Shown here: positions 33,301-45,112 of the stretch, one piece after another
Layout: each line of letters begins with the position of its first letter
How positions within the stretch are numbered: the stretch's first letter is position 1
From: Vigna angularis
Lineage: Eukaryota > Streptophyta > Magnoliopsida > Fabales > Fabaceae
Direction of reading: 5' to 3'
DNA: 64,000 bases
NCBI RefSeq assembly: GCF_016808095.1
Contig: NC_068973.1
Location: 22,942,501 to 23,006,500 of the forward strand
Notes under the pieces: generated by a model
Databases searched by the model: none
The model's input: only the letters and a program-made list of their open reading frames with translations
What the model was told of the DNA's origin: nothing
Position numbers and translations under genes: made by a program

Positions 33301-34735
33301 TTTATTTTTAAGGTCACGTGAGTGATTGATAGGAGGGAGCCGCCACTTAAGTGGGGTGACGGAGCAGAAGAAATATAAACACATGGGCCCATGGATAATG
33401 AAATGGGGAGCGTCCACCAAGCACAACAGAGAACAGCGGATTCGGTCCAGTAAGCAAGTCCACCAAGGCCTGGAAGAGCAGCTGCACGCGTAAAAATGGT
33501 GAGGGCCTGATTTCATGAAGTTTTTCACGCATCCAGCAAAAACGGGCAGCAGCCGCCACCCAAGGAAGCACACGAACATTCTGATATGGAGGGTTACGGG
33601 TGCTTTTCATGGAGGAGGCACATCACATTTTGAAGAAAGAGGAGTTGGCACATCAGGAGGGAGTAGCCCCCGAAAGGGTTTTCTTTTATTGTGTTCATGC
33701 TCGGATGAGAATGAATTTTATATTCCAATTGTTGAAATACCAAAAGCATTGAATGGGCCACCGGTTTTGAAGTATTTTGCTATGAATCATCATTTAAGTT
33801 TTTCAATGTTCATCATTAACTTTCCATAATTCTAATCCATTCCTATTCATGTGTCCTTTTCTTTATACTTTTCACGTGAGCAACTTAGCATTTCATTTAT
33901 TAGCTTTAGGATGCATTTTTTATTAGCTTTAGGATCAATTTTATTTTCTTGAGAAATGCACACACGATGATTGAAGCCTTAAAAAGAGGCGTTAATTCAC
34001 TTTTGCTTTTAGTGGAAAAAAAAGTGCTTACTCATTTACGGATGGAGGTGTCATGGCCTGGTTGGAGAGAAGCACACTTTCATTTCCTTTTTAGAAGCAC
34101 ATGGTGCATTTATGTTCTTAGTAGAGAGCACGGTGATTTTCCTGGGAAGAAGTGAAGCGGTGACTCATGAACGAAACTTTTGCTTTTATTCCAAGAGAAC
34201 TTTTAATCCAAGAATACGGTGATTCAATTCTGGTGCATCCTATTATTGTTAACACCTTTCTTTTATTTTAGTATTGTTAACGCATATTCAAGGTTTATCA
34301 TGTGGCTTTTTTTTTAATACAATCAACATTTCATCTTTTTGGTTCAATAGTTGATATTCCAATTCTATTTTGAATTCATCTTTGCGTTTTTGTTTCAATG
34401 CATTCAGATCTGCACTTTAATTTTATTTTGTTCTATTTAAATTATGTTTGATGGGGTGTTATTCTTTGTCCTTGCAATTTTAAATTTTCGTTGCAATTTG
34501 ATTTTGTTCCAATTGTAAATTTACTTTAATGTTGTCAATTATGTTTGGTTGTACTTAATTTCCAATTTTAATTTAGTTCATTTCTTATCACAAAAAATTT
34601 TCAAACCCCCCACTACATGTTTGACCTAAGTTTCGAACCAAATTTGGTCCTTGAGAGACGACCTAGGAGTCACTTCCTAACACTATACTGCATTTATTTG
34701 CACATCAAATTTGATGGGCCGCGATAGCCACATCA
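30346..34735 (+). mobile_element. Solo LTR Z1, containing solo LTR Z2
   Basis: TG...CA unit (starts TGATGAGTCAATATT, ends ATAGCCACATCA) with perfect target duplication ATAGG (30341-30345 and 34736-34740). Removing Z2 leaves about 2.13 kb. The 3' end (GGTCCTTGAGAGACGACC and onward) resembles Tat/Ogre-type Gypsy LTRs; the superfamily is a guess. Open frames at 33000-33830 have no recognisable protein and lie in LTR. Confidence 0.85.
30663..32912 (-). mobile_element. Solo LTR Z2, inverted inside Z1
   Basis: A 2,250-bp LTR of the same family as Z1 in the opposite orientation, with perfect target duplication GTGAC (30658-30662 and 32913-32917). On the minus strand it starts TGATGAGTCAATATT at 32912. 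The GC-rich centre (31450-32650) gives several long incidental open frames on both strands, none with domain similarity. Confidence 0.88.
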
Positions 34736-35766
34736 ATAGGCATACAACACACAAAGACCAGCAACAAGATGTCCCCTCTCCTGTCGTCTTCCACCCTTTG
34801 AGAAACCCATCAAAGTCCAGAACGCAACACGTCCTCTTCTTGTAGTCACAACAGGGCAACAACACCAATCTTCAGAAGATTGAATTCTTGATCACCAAAA
34901 CAGACACCATCAATGCAGATTTGATCAGACAGTAAAAGCACACAATCCTTGCTCTTCAAGCTATCTCCAAAGATGAACACCACAGTCTTCTTTAAGAGTT
35001 CTTGGAGCTTTTCCCAAATCTATAAGACAACACTAATATGAAAATTATCACATAATTTGTTAGATTCTCAAAACTTCTTACAGAATTCAAATTTGCGTCA
35101 ATATATAGTTTTTCACAATTCTGACGCTCTTTAGACAACTTTGCCACTAATGAAGTCGAATACAGTCATGACAGTTATAACAGTTAGTAGCAGCCATAAC
35201 AATTAATTGATTACACAATTAATTTAGTTGATTCATAATTAATGCTTGGTCAAACATATTTAAAAATATAGCCATTAGACACTTTAAGACATGCATTAAC
35301 AAAATTTTAAAACATAACAAACTTAGTCAAATGGCTTGCGCATATAGTCGACTTTGTAACAGTTAAAAACATAGTTTTGAGAAACTTTCTCTTCAAAAAT
35401 TCTCACAGCACACTTTGAAAAAGTTTGTGCAAAGCCACGAGTTTTAATCGACTTACTTCATAATGAAATCGACTTAAAACTATTGTTTTGCTACACAATT
35501 TAAGTTCAATTAAAGTGCACGTGGTTTTTCTTTTCCGAAACAATTTTCATGCAATCACAGATTAAATCTCACATATATAACATAGTGAATTGCAATGATC
35601 AACACAACACAAACATGTTCTCATATAATCATAATCATGAAAGTAATGAACATGTAACACATAAACACATGTTTTATTAATTATATGTTGCCATCATAAA
35701 AAACTAGAAGCTCTGAGATTGTAGGTTCAGCTAAACCAGTGCTCCCCCCTATCAATAATTTCAACA

Positions 35767-35841
35767 ATCTTCCTCTTTTTTGATGATGCACAACAATGAT
35801 TAATAAATAACCATGTTGTATACAACAATACAGATTATCAA
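35767..35841 (-). other. Copy of the Sirevirus-like polypurine/3' internal segment
   Basis: 75 bp next to the LTR. The minus strand includes AAAAAAGAGGAAGAT, a polypurine tract candidate, against the LTR end. The same segment recurs at 37027-37101 after the duplicated partial LTR. Confidence 0.7.
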
Positions 35842-37026
35842 ACACTGCTTTTTATACTGGTTCGGCCAAGCCTACATCTAGTGTCCTTCCTTACTAGGAA
35901 GCAAATGCATTATAATGATCAAGGTTTTTACAACAAGGCTTTTATAGAGTCCTCCACGTCAAAAATATAAAAGACCTCTCTAACCCTCTAATCAAAATAT
36001 AGGCATACAACACACAAAGACCAGCAGCAAGATGTACCTTCTGCTGCTATCTTCTACCCTTTGAGAAACCCCTCAAAGTCCAGAACGCAGCACGTCCTCT
36101 TCCTGTAGGCACAACAGGGCAACAACACCAATCTTCACAAGATTGAATTCCTGATCACCAAAATAGACAGCTTCAGTGCACATTTGATCAGACAGTAAAA
36201 GCACACAATCCCGTCTCTTCAAGTTATCTCTAAAGATGAACACCACAGTCTTCTTTAAGAGTTCTTGGAGCTTTTCCCAAATCTATAAGACAACACTAAT
36301 CTGAAAATTATCACACAATTCGTTAGATTCTCAAAACTTCTTACAGAATTCAAATTTGCGTCAATATATAGTTTTTCACTATTTTGATGCTCTTCAGTCG
36401 ACTTTGCCACTAATGAAGTCGAATACAGTCATGACAGTTATAACAGTTAGTAGCAGTCATAGCAACTAATTTATTACGCAATTAATGGAGTTGATTCACA
36501 ATTAATGTCTCGTCAAACATATTTAAAAATATAATCGTTAGACACTTTAAGACAAGCATTAAAAGAATTTCAAAACATAACAAACTTAGTCAAATGACTT
36601 ACACACATAGTCGACTTTGTAACAGTTAAAAACAATTTTGAAAAACTTTCTCTTTAAAAAATCTCACAACACACTTTGAAAAAGTTTGTGCAAAGCCACA
36701 AGTTTTAATCGACTTACTTCATAATGAAGTCGACTTAAAACTGTTGTTTTGCTACACAATTTAAGTTCAATTAAAGTGCACGTGGTTTTTCTTTTCCGAA
36801 ACAATTTTCATGCAATCACAGATTAAATCTCAGATATATAACATAGTGAATTGCAATGATCAACACAACACAAGCATGTTCTCATATAATCATAATCATG
36901 AAAGTAATGAACATGTAACACATAAACACATGTTTTATTAATTATATGTTGCCATCATAAAAAACCAGAAGCTCTGAGATTGTAGGTTCAGCTAAACCAG
37001 TGCTCCCCCTATCAATAATCTCAACA
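35842..37026 (-). repeat. Duplicated partial Sirevirus-like LTR (E2)
   Basis: An about 1.18-kb copy of the inner two-thirds and end of the LTR at 29970-35766, lacking the first about 210 bp and lacking the Z1 insertion. The junction at about 35837-35845 lies in the shared string ATCAAACACT. Sequence is very similar to the first copy. Both contain motifs such as AATCGACTTACTTCATAATG. Confidence 0.8.
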
Positions 37027-37885
37027 ATCTTCCTCTTTTTTGATGATGCATAACAATGATTAATAAATAACCATGTTGTATACAACAATACAGATTATCA
37101 AACAAATATCGATCCATATATTAGTATAATTCTCCCCCTTTGGGTATTAGCAAAAAAGGTATGCAAAGAGGTATTGATATTCAAATAATCAATTATTTCA
37201 GAGATGCATCAGTAAATCATAAAGCAAACACAGATGGTCCCCTTGTCACATATAATCACATAAGAAAGAATGTACTCCCCCCCTTAAGTATATGCATGTG
37301 AAATATCTAAAAAATATGTAATGCTCCCTCTGTCATTATGCATGTTTCATATTCAAAACCCAGATGGATAATGCAGTATTCATAGAATATAACAGAGCAT
37401 TTATTGACATTTGACAAATTTGTATCAGTTAGAAAACATGTAAGCCTATCAATGCAATATCAATACAATAATCTCAGTATAATCTCTCAAACATTTCAAT
37501 CAATTATAAAACAGAGATATAACAGGTATAAAACAATCAATAGTATGTAATCAATAAAGAGATAACAATATTCCAAATCATGGAATTTTTTAACCCCTGT
37601 TAACCACAGTCGATTGTCCCAAATTCATAATCAACTTCATTGCTTTTTTTTAGAGTTGAATCTCCAGTATTGTTTATCCAGAAGCAATGTTCCTGCAAAA
37701 ACCTTTCAAGATCCTTTCCAGATCAAGCATTTTAGAATCATTGTAATACATGAATTGTTACAGTTATAATATGCATGTGTAAATGTATGAATGCAACAAT
37801 AATCAATAATACATTCAACTTCATACATAACACAATTGATTATAATCAGATTAAGTCATGATTATAGTATTGATTTATGACAAAC
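37027..37885 (-). other. 3' noncoding internal region of Copia E2
   Basis: Internal sequence between the duplicated LTR and the Tat-like solo LTR. No coding frame longer than expected by chance. A short CCCCCTTTG run at 37135-37143 gives a second purine tract on the minus strand. Confidence 0.6.
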
Positions 37886-39302
37886 TGATGAGTGCATATT
37901 TATGCCCACATTTATGCTTTAAAATTCAAATTTTTGATGGGATAATTGTGCTTAAATGGTTGATTTTAAGTGAATTTGTGATGATTGGAATTGTTGGGTT
38001 TGAGAAATAAAGAGACATAAAAAGTGAGTTTTAGCGCATAAATTATTTTTGGATGTTCTAATGTTTATTTGTGCAGCTGAGAATATAAGTTTTATTGGTC
38101 CAAATGGCAATTCAAGGCCCAAAATCAGATTTTATTTGGAAAATAATATACAAATGGGCCAAACTGACAGACTTTACCCTTGCACCTCTTAAAATTCCTA
38201 CATACACTCCTATTTCTGAAACAGACCAAACAACCAGGCCCAATACTAAGCCGAACAGTAACCCTATTCTAAATACACCTCCTAAATTTCCCTACCCATA
38301 CCCCTCCTAAGCCAGAGTCCACCAGATCATGCCACGTGCCCAAATCCTCCCCACACAGATCTAGCCAACCACATGCCGCCACATCACCTCCCTTGCCACA
38401 TCATCATCTTCTCTAACAGAGAAACCCTAATTCCCAACCCTAGCCGTTAACTGCCGCCGCGCCGCTCCGCCGCCAACCTCAACGCCATCGAGCCGTCACA
38501 CACAACTACTGTCGGTCACCATCTTGCCGCAACCAAGCGCTGTCAGCAGCACCACCACGAGAGCACTCTCTCCTTCACGCAAGAGTTCGAAGCCGCCGCA
38601 CCGTTGTCGCGACCACCACTCCCGCCACCACAGCGCCTCTCCTCCATTGACGCAAGCTCTGCACCGCATCATCGCACAACCCTTCTTCTCCATCACGCCG
38701 CTGCAGAATGCCACCCAAAGCCGCCATCACTTCGCGAGCCTCCTCGTCGCTGCCATTCTCGCGACCTTCTTCCACAGCCACCGTCATCTTCATCTTCTCC
38801 ATTCTCGGAACCAAATCGCGCCACCACAAACAATCACCACGCCGTCGCTGCCTTCGTTCTCACCATCGACACGCACCTGCAAACAACAAACTCAAGAAAA
38901 CCACAGCGGCGGAAGCGGAAACGCAGGGGCAAGCCCTTTCCCCAAATCTGAACCCTAATTTTGGGTAGGGAGGAGCCTGACACGTGTCAAGATCCCATTG
39001 GTGCGTTATTATTGAGTCAAATCTAGTCAAGGTTGGTCAACAAGGGTTTTTTGTGCAATTTTGGAGAATTCTAAAGGGGCTAAAGTGCAGATAGAGGAAA
39101 TTTCAGGGCATTTGTGAAATTTTGGAAAGTTAGAAAAAGCTAAAAGATAAAATTCAGTTGTTGAATTAATTTAATTTGGGAATATCAACAGAAAATATCT
39201 TCCAAATAATGTTATAATTATCTAAATCTTTTAGTTATTTGGAAGATATAAGATAAAAGATTTTGTCAACTAAATATTCAGAGTCCAAGCCCAATCAAGC
39301 CC

Positions 39303-39310
39303 TATATAAA
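39303..39310 (+). promoter_or_regulatory. TATA box of the Tat-like LTR
   Basis: TATATAAA in the sequence CCCTATATAAAGAGACCC, followed about 30 bp downstream by TTCACTTAATTC, a likely transcription start region. Confidence 0.6.
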
Positions 39311-39609
39311 GAGACCCAGGGGGACTTCACTTAATTCATTCATTCTCTGATACTCCTCTCACTTTTCTTTCATCTTGTATTCAACTCCATTCATGGAGAG
39401 CTAAGCATCTAGGGCTATTCTGTTGTAATTCCATTATGGATTCTGAGGTTAGATTGAGTTAATACAATTGTTTACTTTGGTTATTTATTTAAGTTGTTCT
39501 CTCTATGTCTTTCATCTCTCTATCTTGTTAAAAGTAAAGATTGTTGCATCATAATGTGTTTGAATCTACATGCATATTGATTATATGAGTTCTAGGGTTT
39601 CTAGGTTTA

Positions 39610-39925
39610 ATTGAGAATTTACTTTGATTTAATTTAGGAACTTTCATATGATTAAATGGTTTTTACTATCAATTGAGAATGTACTTTGATTGATTAGTAA
39701 TAATTTCAACTATAATCAATTGAGAATTTACTTTGATTGATTAGCTTTTAATTTGGTTAGGAGATTTAAGAATAGACATGATTAAACACAATAGAATTTG
39801 ATTGAGAATGTACTTTGGTTGAATTTATTGTGAATAATCTAGTAAGGTTTTTCATTTGATTGAGAATTTACTTTGGTTAAGTGCATGATCGCCCTCAAAT
39901 TAATTAAGAATGTACTTTAATTAAT
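39610..39925. repeat. Interspersed motif array in the Tat-like LTR
   Basis: About six copies of TTGAGAATKTACTTTGRTT (K is T or G, R is A or G) at roughly 39612, 39672, 39719, 39801, 39862 and 39903, spaced about 40-80 bp. It lies downstream of the TATA box, in the transcribed part of the LTR. Confidence 0.75.
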
Positions 39926-40305
39926 TTGAAACTTAAATAATAATCAATTGAACAATTATCTGTGAATAACCGATGATGAATCTATCTTGGAAAAGCAGTG
40001 GAATTAGCCTATTTCATCATAACTATTTTTAAGTTTCTTATTTATTCTTTAAACACTCTTCAACCATTACTTTTATTCATAAGCATTGCATAGCATTCGT
40101 AAGAGTCATAGATATTCAAAAGCAATTCCGTGTTCGTTGGGAGACGACTCAGGGTTACTTTAGCCCTATCTACTTTCTTGAATACTACTTGGCAATACTG
40201 AAGTTGCCTTGAAAAGTAGTATTAATTTGATAGCTTCAACGACAGCCTATCAGAAACAAAATATCTGATTTCATTAATATTCATCTGTAATTACAATCAG
40301 ATAAC

Positions 40306-41608
40306 TGATGGACAAATTTATGAGCACCAAAATATGATGTCACAAACTTGTTTTTCAATCGGCAAGTATGACCGAATCGTTCAAGTAATAAACTTGGTAA
40401 GACCAAGTATCGTTCTTCCCAAAGGACTCACGGCCTAGTTTAGTTATGTGATTTGTTGATTAGCTAAGACTTACAAACGAAATAATTGAGATCTTATATG
40501 CAAAAGACGAAAATTAAATATGTATGCATGAAGTTTTGATCAATGGCAAAAAGCAAAAGATAAACACTTTCAATGGAATTTATGTATGAATATGTTGTTG
40601 GGGGTCAATTTCATTTTATCCACTCTCATATATTTTAGGAATTCAACATTCAAATCATCATTGTTAATGCCACTCTCTAAAGTACCTTTCTAGAAGGCTT
40701 CTCCCTAATCACGAGTTCATACAATTCCTAGCATTCCTAATGATCAGTTCATAAGTGCAGGAGCTTAAGACAACCAATATCATATTGGGAGAAATTCCCC
40801 GGATCTAGACTTCCCCGTACGTTCCTGTATCGACAAAACCAATAATCATGCATCGAATGAGTTAAACAATGCAAGCATTAAGCAAAGAGGAAAAACCCTA
40901 ACTAATGATGAAAGAAAGCATAAATCTTAGATTAAGATGCAAGCATAAATTCCATATATGAGAGCTTCAAGAGATTACATTGATTCCCCAACAAACATAC
41001 AAAGTTTAGTTCACCATATTCATGGTGAACCTAGATGAATTACAATGAAAGTATGAAAGAATAAACCCTAAAAAGGTGAAGAGGTAGCTTGAGCATCCAA
41101 GATCCTCCTTCAAGGGGTGGAAGAGAGAGTGTTTGCCTCCGTTCTGCCAAAGATACCTAACCCTAGGAAACCCTAAAGCTTAAATACCATTCGTAAATTA
41201 CAAAATATTAAGTCCAAGCCCATTAAAGTGCCGCTCAGCGGTAAACTACCGCTCAGCGGTAAGTGCGTCAGCTCGGTTCTTCCCCTCAGCGGCCATTTTG
41301 CCCCTCAGCGGTCCTCCCGTGAGCTTCTGAGTGCCGCTCAGCGGTAAACTGCCGCTGAGCGGCAGTTGCGACTTCTCTTTTTGCACTCTTTGATTCCTTT
41401 TCTGATTCCCTCTCTCTCATTCTTCACTTCTTTCACTAAATTCACCTTAAAATCTGCACAAAAACACTGAAATCAAGCATAAACCTGTCCAGCTCTCTTA
41501 TTTCTGAAAATATGGATAAAAGTATGATTTCAAGCTAGTTTCTAAGTCTAAAGGTTGCTTTTAGTATCAATTTTAAGCATGAAAATAACAGTTTTTCAAC
41601 TGTTATCA
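40306..41608 (-). mobile_element. Athila-like solo LTR
   Basis: A 1,303-bp LTR with perfect target duplication ATAAC (40301-40305 and 41609-41613), 53 bp from the Tat-like solo LTR, inside Copia E2. It contains the CCGCTCAGCGG palindrome cluster at 41229-41370. Confidence 0.92.
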
Positions 41609-41742
41609 ATAACCAAAAGACAATATGGCATAAGAAGCCAACTACAAATTAACACGAAAAACATTAAGCAAGTATCTAGAAACACACAACCGAAACACAA
41701 GACAATCAAAATGTATGATACTAGACTGTAAACACAAGACCC

Positions 41743-42846
41743 CTATTCTGCTTTAGATGAATCTACAATCTTTTCTTCAACATTGTTCTTTCCACTTTTA
41801 GAATCATCAATAGAAGTATCTCCAAAAGCATTTATTCTCAGTGCATAGTCCATCTTCCGATGCAGCTTAGTGAATAATCTTTGAAGCATCATCATTTTCT
41901 CGTCAAGTCTTTTGAATCTTTCATCCACAAATTCTTCAAATCTTGTTTAAGGACGAAATTCATATCTTGATGAATCAATGTTTACAGGATTCATTTCATC
42001 AGTACCAGGAATGTACTCATCCTTGAATATCCAACCTTCCTTTCCTTTTCGGAAACCCACTGAGTCTAAGAACAACTCTTCTAAAACATTTTGCTTATTG
42101 CAGCAAATTTTTCTTTCATGTGTGATATCCACATTCTGCATTCTCAAAATTTTACTTATGAACACTCCATATGGTAGATGATACTCCTTTTGTTTTGCAA
42201 ACTTTAACATATAATCACTTATCACCAAAGACCAATACGTTTGAGCACTAGTTTGCAATGCATAAAGCAGGTACACATCTTCACAATTCAGTATGGATCG
42301 ATCCTCACCCCTTGGAAGTAGAATCCAGGTGATCATGCATGCGCATAAGCATTCTTCTTTGCGTAAATTCTTAATATCAAAGGATTCATATTTCCCTACC
42401 ATGTCAGGATTTTTCAAGAAGTTATTATAGATATCAGTTTTGTAGAATCCTCGTATCCCCTGATGTGCATTCAGTCCTTCTTGTTGAAATCCCGCTACAT
42501 ACTTCCAGATGGAATAATCAATACTTATCTTACCCTTTACTCTGGACGTGAGACAATTTCCCTTCTTTTTCAAATTAGAGTAGAATACCTTCACAAGGTT
42601 TGGATAACAGTCCCCTTGAAGTTCCACAAATTTTGTCAAACCAGCTTTCTTCAACCATTCTTGAAATAAGAAGCCTTCACTGCGGAAAAACGAAATACTT
42701 AAACACTTGTGTCTGATCACTTCTTTGTAACCCCATTGGCATATGAAATCTGTGTGTTGATCGTCATCACTGAACCACCCAAAAGGATTAGCTTCTCTTC
42801 TAGAAGATGCATAGCGCTTCCTTGGTCGTGAAGATGAAGCGGCCAT
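41743..42846 (-). pseudogene. ORF2 of Copia E2: putative plant transposon protein domain, one stop
   Basis: A 299-codon open frame (42846 to a TAA at 41947-41949) continues in the same frame for another 65 codons to 41743, where a heptad-like segment (RFKRLDEKMMMLQRL) follows. I therefore read it as one 367-codon ORF with a single nonsense change. It has a basic N-terminus (SSRPRKRYASSRR), then GFLFQEWLKKAGLTKFVEL, YPNLVKVFYSNL and RVKGKISIDYSIWKYVAGF; later LLPRGEDRSILNCEDVYLLY and EYHLPYGVFISKILRM. This resembles the plant-transposon-protein domain (Pfam PF20167 from memory) and ORF2 at 58863-60098. Biochemical function unknown. It replaces pol: no RT or integrase occurs in E2. Confidence 0.75.
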
Positions 42847-43332
42847 CTTGCAGAATTTTGTATAGAATGTAGAGACTCTTTAACAAAAACAAGGGTTTTG
42901 TGTAGCTTGTGTGAAACAGACTCAAGATAAGCATACGTAAATAAAGGCGCGAACCAAGATATACTCAACTAGGCCTATTCAAAATTTCAAACATAAAAAG
43001 CCCTAAAACAGAGATATCTAATCGGTTTTGTTGAACTTAAAGTTGACTTAAGTATGACAAAACATTAAAAAAAGACACTTATATCACAAAGTATAGTTGA
43101 GTATACACTTAATCAATTCGATTAAAAATTGTGCTATTGAATTTTCACAAAAAGCAATCTCATTCAATCAATCATCAATCATACATTCAAAAAGAAAACA
43201 TTCAAACAAATGTTATGATGTAGTGATAAAATGATTGTTACCACTTGTAGATACTCAAGAACTTTGATATCATCCAGTTAGTTCATCCTTGAGTTCTGCA
43301 TTTTCACAGCATCTACTTTCCTGCAAAACAAC
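42847..43332 (-). other. Spacer between gag and ORF2 of Copia E2
   Basis: About 490 bp without a supported coding frame. This is where protease, integrase, RT and RNase H would begin in an autonomous Copia element; none is visible. Confidence 0.6.
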
Positions 43333-45031
43333 TTAAATTTTTGGTGCAGGTACCCATTTGAATTTGGGTCCTTGTTTGTTAGCAGATAGATGTTCCTTGG
43401 GAATCCACTTATATTTCCCTTTTGGAACTCCAACCTTCATGTAGTAACAATTTCTAACAGTGTGCCCTATGTTATTACAGTAAAAACATGCATGTGTAAC
43501 AGGCTTACTGATATCTGTAAATTTTTTTTGTATCTGTTTTGTTACTCTAAGCTTTGTAGCCAATGCCTTGTCTGAATACAGCTCTTCCAGAGGACTTCAG
43601 TACAACATCTAATTTGTCCCTGCCCTGTGTGAATTTTGCTAACGTGCAGGTCAAGTAATGAATCTTTTCAACCAATACAGGATAGTTTTGGCCTTCTTTT
43701 TCAACATGATTTGACTCAACATCACTCTTCTTTGCAGACTCTAATGCATGATTTAATTTCTTTTCCAGTCTTTCATTCTCCTTAACCAAATTGTTGATTC
43801 TGTGCTCAAAGTCTCTTTTTTCAGATATAAGTCGATTGACCTTATATTGCAGTCGCACAACCTCTGTATGACCTCTTGAAATGCATCACGCAACATGTCA
43901 TATTTGACTTCTATAGGTTCATTTTCGAATTCCTCATCACTGTCATAATCATTGATTGTAGATCCAAGCATGAAGCAGATATTTGATTCTTCTTCACGAT
44001 CACAGTCTTCATCACTTGAAGAATCTGTATCATTGTTCTCCCAATCTATATATGCGCTTTTCTGCTTCTTACTCTTGTCTTGAGGAAATCTCCTGCTTCC
44101 TCTTTGCTTGATTTTTAGGTCTGGACATTCAGACTTGATATGTCCTTCTTTGCCACACTCATAACACTGAACAACATTTGATCTTGTAGCTTTCTTTTCT
44201 TTGCCATTACCTGCATGGTCAGTAAGTTGACTCTTGTTTTTCATAAATCGATTAAACTTTCTTACCACCATGGTCATTAGCTCATTGTTGTCCAGTTCAG
44301 CATCTGATTCATCCTCAAATGGTACAATCTTTGAGGCTTTTCTGTTTATGGCTTTCAAGGCTATAGACTTCTTTTCTTCAATCTCTTCCTCTTCTTTTAG
44401 CCTTCCAAGTTCAAGCTCATGTTCCCTTAACTTTCCGAACAAGGTAGCCATATTCATGCTTGTTAGATCTCTTGACTCAAAAATTGTGTGACCTTCAGTT
44501 GCCAGCTTTTGTTCAGACTTTCAAAATCTTGATGTTGATCTCTTCTTTTTCAAATATCTTTCCTAGAGCCATCAGGTGGTTGACTATGTGAGTAAATCTT
44601 TTCTGTACTTCATATATAGTCTCTCCAGCCTTCATCCTGAACAATTCATACTTCTGTATCAATGAGTTCTTTCTGGCTCTCTTTACTTCTTCTATGCCTT
44701 CATGCATGACCTCCAAAACGTCCCACATTTCCTTTGTTGTCTTGCACTATGAAATCCTGAAAAATTCATCCATAGTTAATGCTTTGACATCATATTGTGC
44801 TATACGGTTTTCAGCTTGAGTCCACTCAGAACAATTTTTCAAAACAACTTTTCCATTCAAAACATGAGTGGGTTCATATGGACCGTTTATGATTGCATCC
44901 CAAACACCTTTGTCCACGGATTCAAGAAAGATTTGCATCCGAATTTTCCAAAAAGCATAGTTTTCATCAGCAAATAGAGGTGGTCTATTTGTTGATGCAC
45001 CTTCATCAAAGATTTGAAAATTAGAAGCCAT
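43333..45031 (-). pseudogene. Gag of the pol-less Sirevirus-like element E2
   Basis: Starts MASNFQIFDEGASTNRPPLF at 45031, about 65 bp inside the PBS. Parts: 44747-45031 N-terminal gag domain; an in-frame TAG where Gln or similar is expected (44744-44746); 44513-44728 with KEMWDVLEVMHEGIEEVKRA and FTHIVNHLMALG (UBN2-type); 43753-44457 with GKLREHELELGRLKEEEE and zinc knuckle CYECGKEGHIKSEC; 43547-43858 coiled coil; 43333-43563 second knuckle CFYCNNIGHTVRNC. At least three frameshifts separate them. The long gag with coiled coil and two knuckles resembles Sirevirus gag. Downstream pol is absent. Confidence 0.85.
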
Positions 45032-45095
45032 TTTCCATGATCAGTCGATTTAACAGAAAAAGTAATCGACTAGTTTTTCAAATATTTTCTGAAAA

Positions 45096-45110
45096 CCAGC
45101 TCTGGTCCCA
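45096..45110 (-). other. Primer-binding site of Copia E2 (altered tRNA-Met type)
   Basis: The minus strand reads TGGGACCAGAGCTGG two bases inside the LTR; it differs at two positions from the initiator tRNA-Met site TGGTATCAGAGC. Confidence 0.65.
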
Positions 45111-45112
45111 AT

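Larger units (their letters stand above)
29970..35766 (-). repeat. 3' LTR of Sirevirus-like Copia E2, split by nested insertion
   Basis: The LTR occupies 29970-30345 and 34741-35766, about 1.4 kb in total, starting TGTTAAAATAAAATGG and ending TTTCAACA. It matches the E2 5' LTR at 45113-46436. It was inserted into Athila gag. Solo LTR Z1 (30346-34735) splits it with target duplication ATAGG. On the minus strand its 3' end includes CACCCCCCTCTTGGTG, a motif shared with the Sirevirus-like solo LTR at 46927. Confidence 0.8.
37886..40252 (+). mobile_element. Solo LTR, Tat/Ogre-like (about 2.4 kb)
   Basis: Starts TGATGAGTGCATATTTATGC and ends GACAGCCTATCA, flanked by CAAAC (37881-37885) and GAAAC (40253-40257), a target duplication with one mismatch. 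It contains a GC-rich block (38450-38960), a TATA box at 39303-39310, and the GGGAGACGACTCAGGGTTAC segment common near the 3' end of Tat-type LTRs. GC-rich open frames on both strands at 38500-38970 have low-complexity Ser/His/Arg translations and are not genes. Confidence 0.75.

Noticed and set aside
33151..33610. 142- and 87-codon minus-strand frames
   Set aside because: Located in solo LTR Z1; no recognisable domain.
38496..38968. Several overlapping 70-144-codon frames on both strands
   Set aside because: GC-rich part of the Tat-like solo LTR; low-complexity Ser/His/Arg or Ala/Arg translations, no start or domain evidence.
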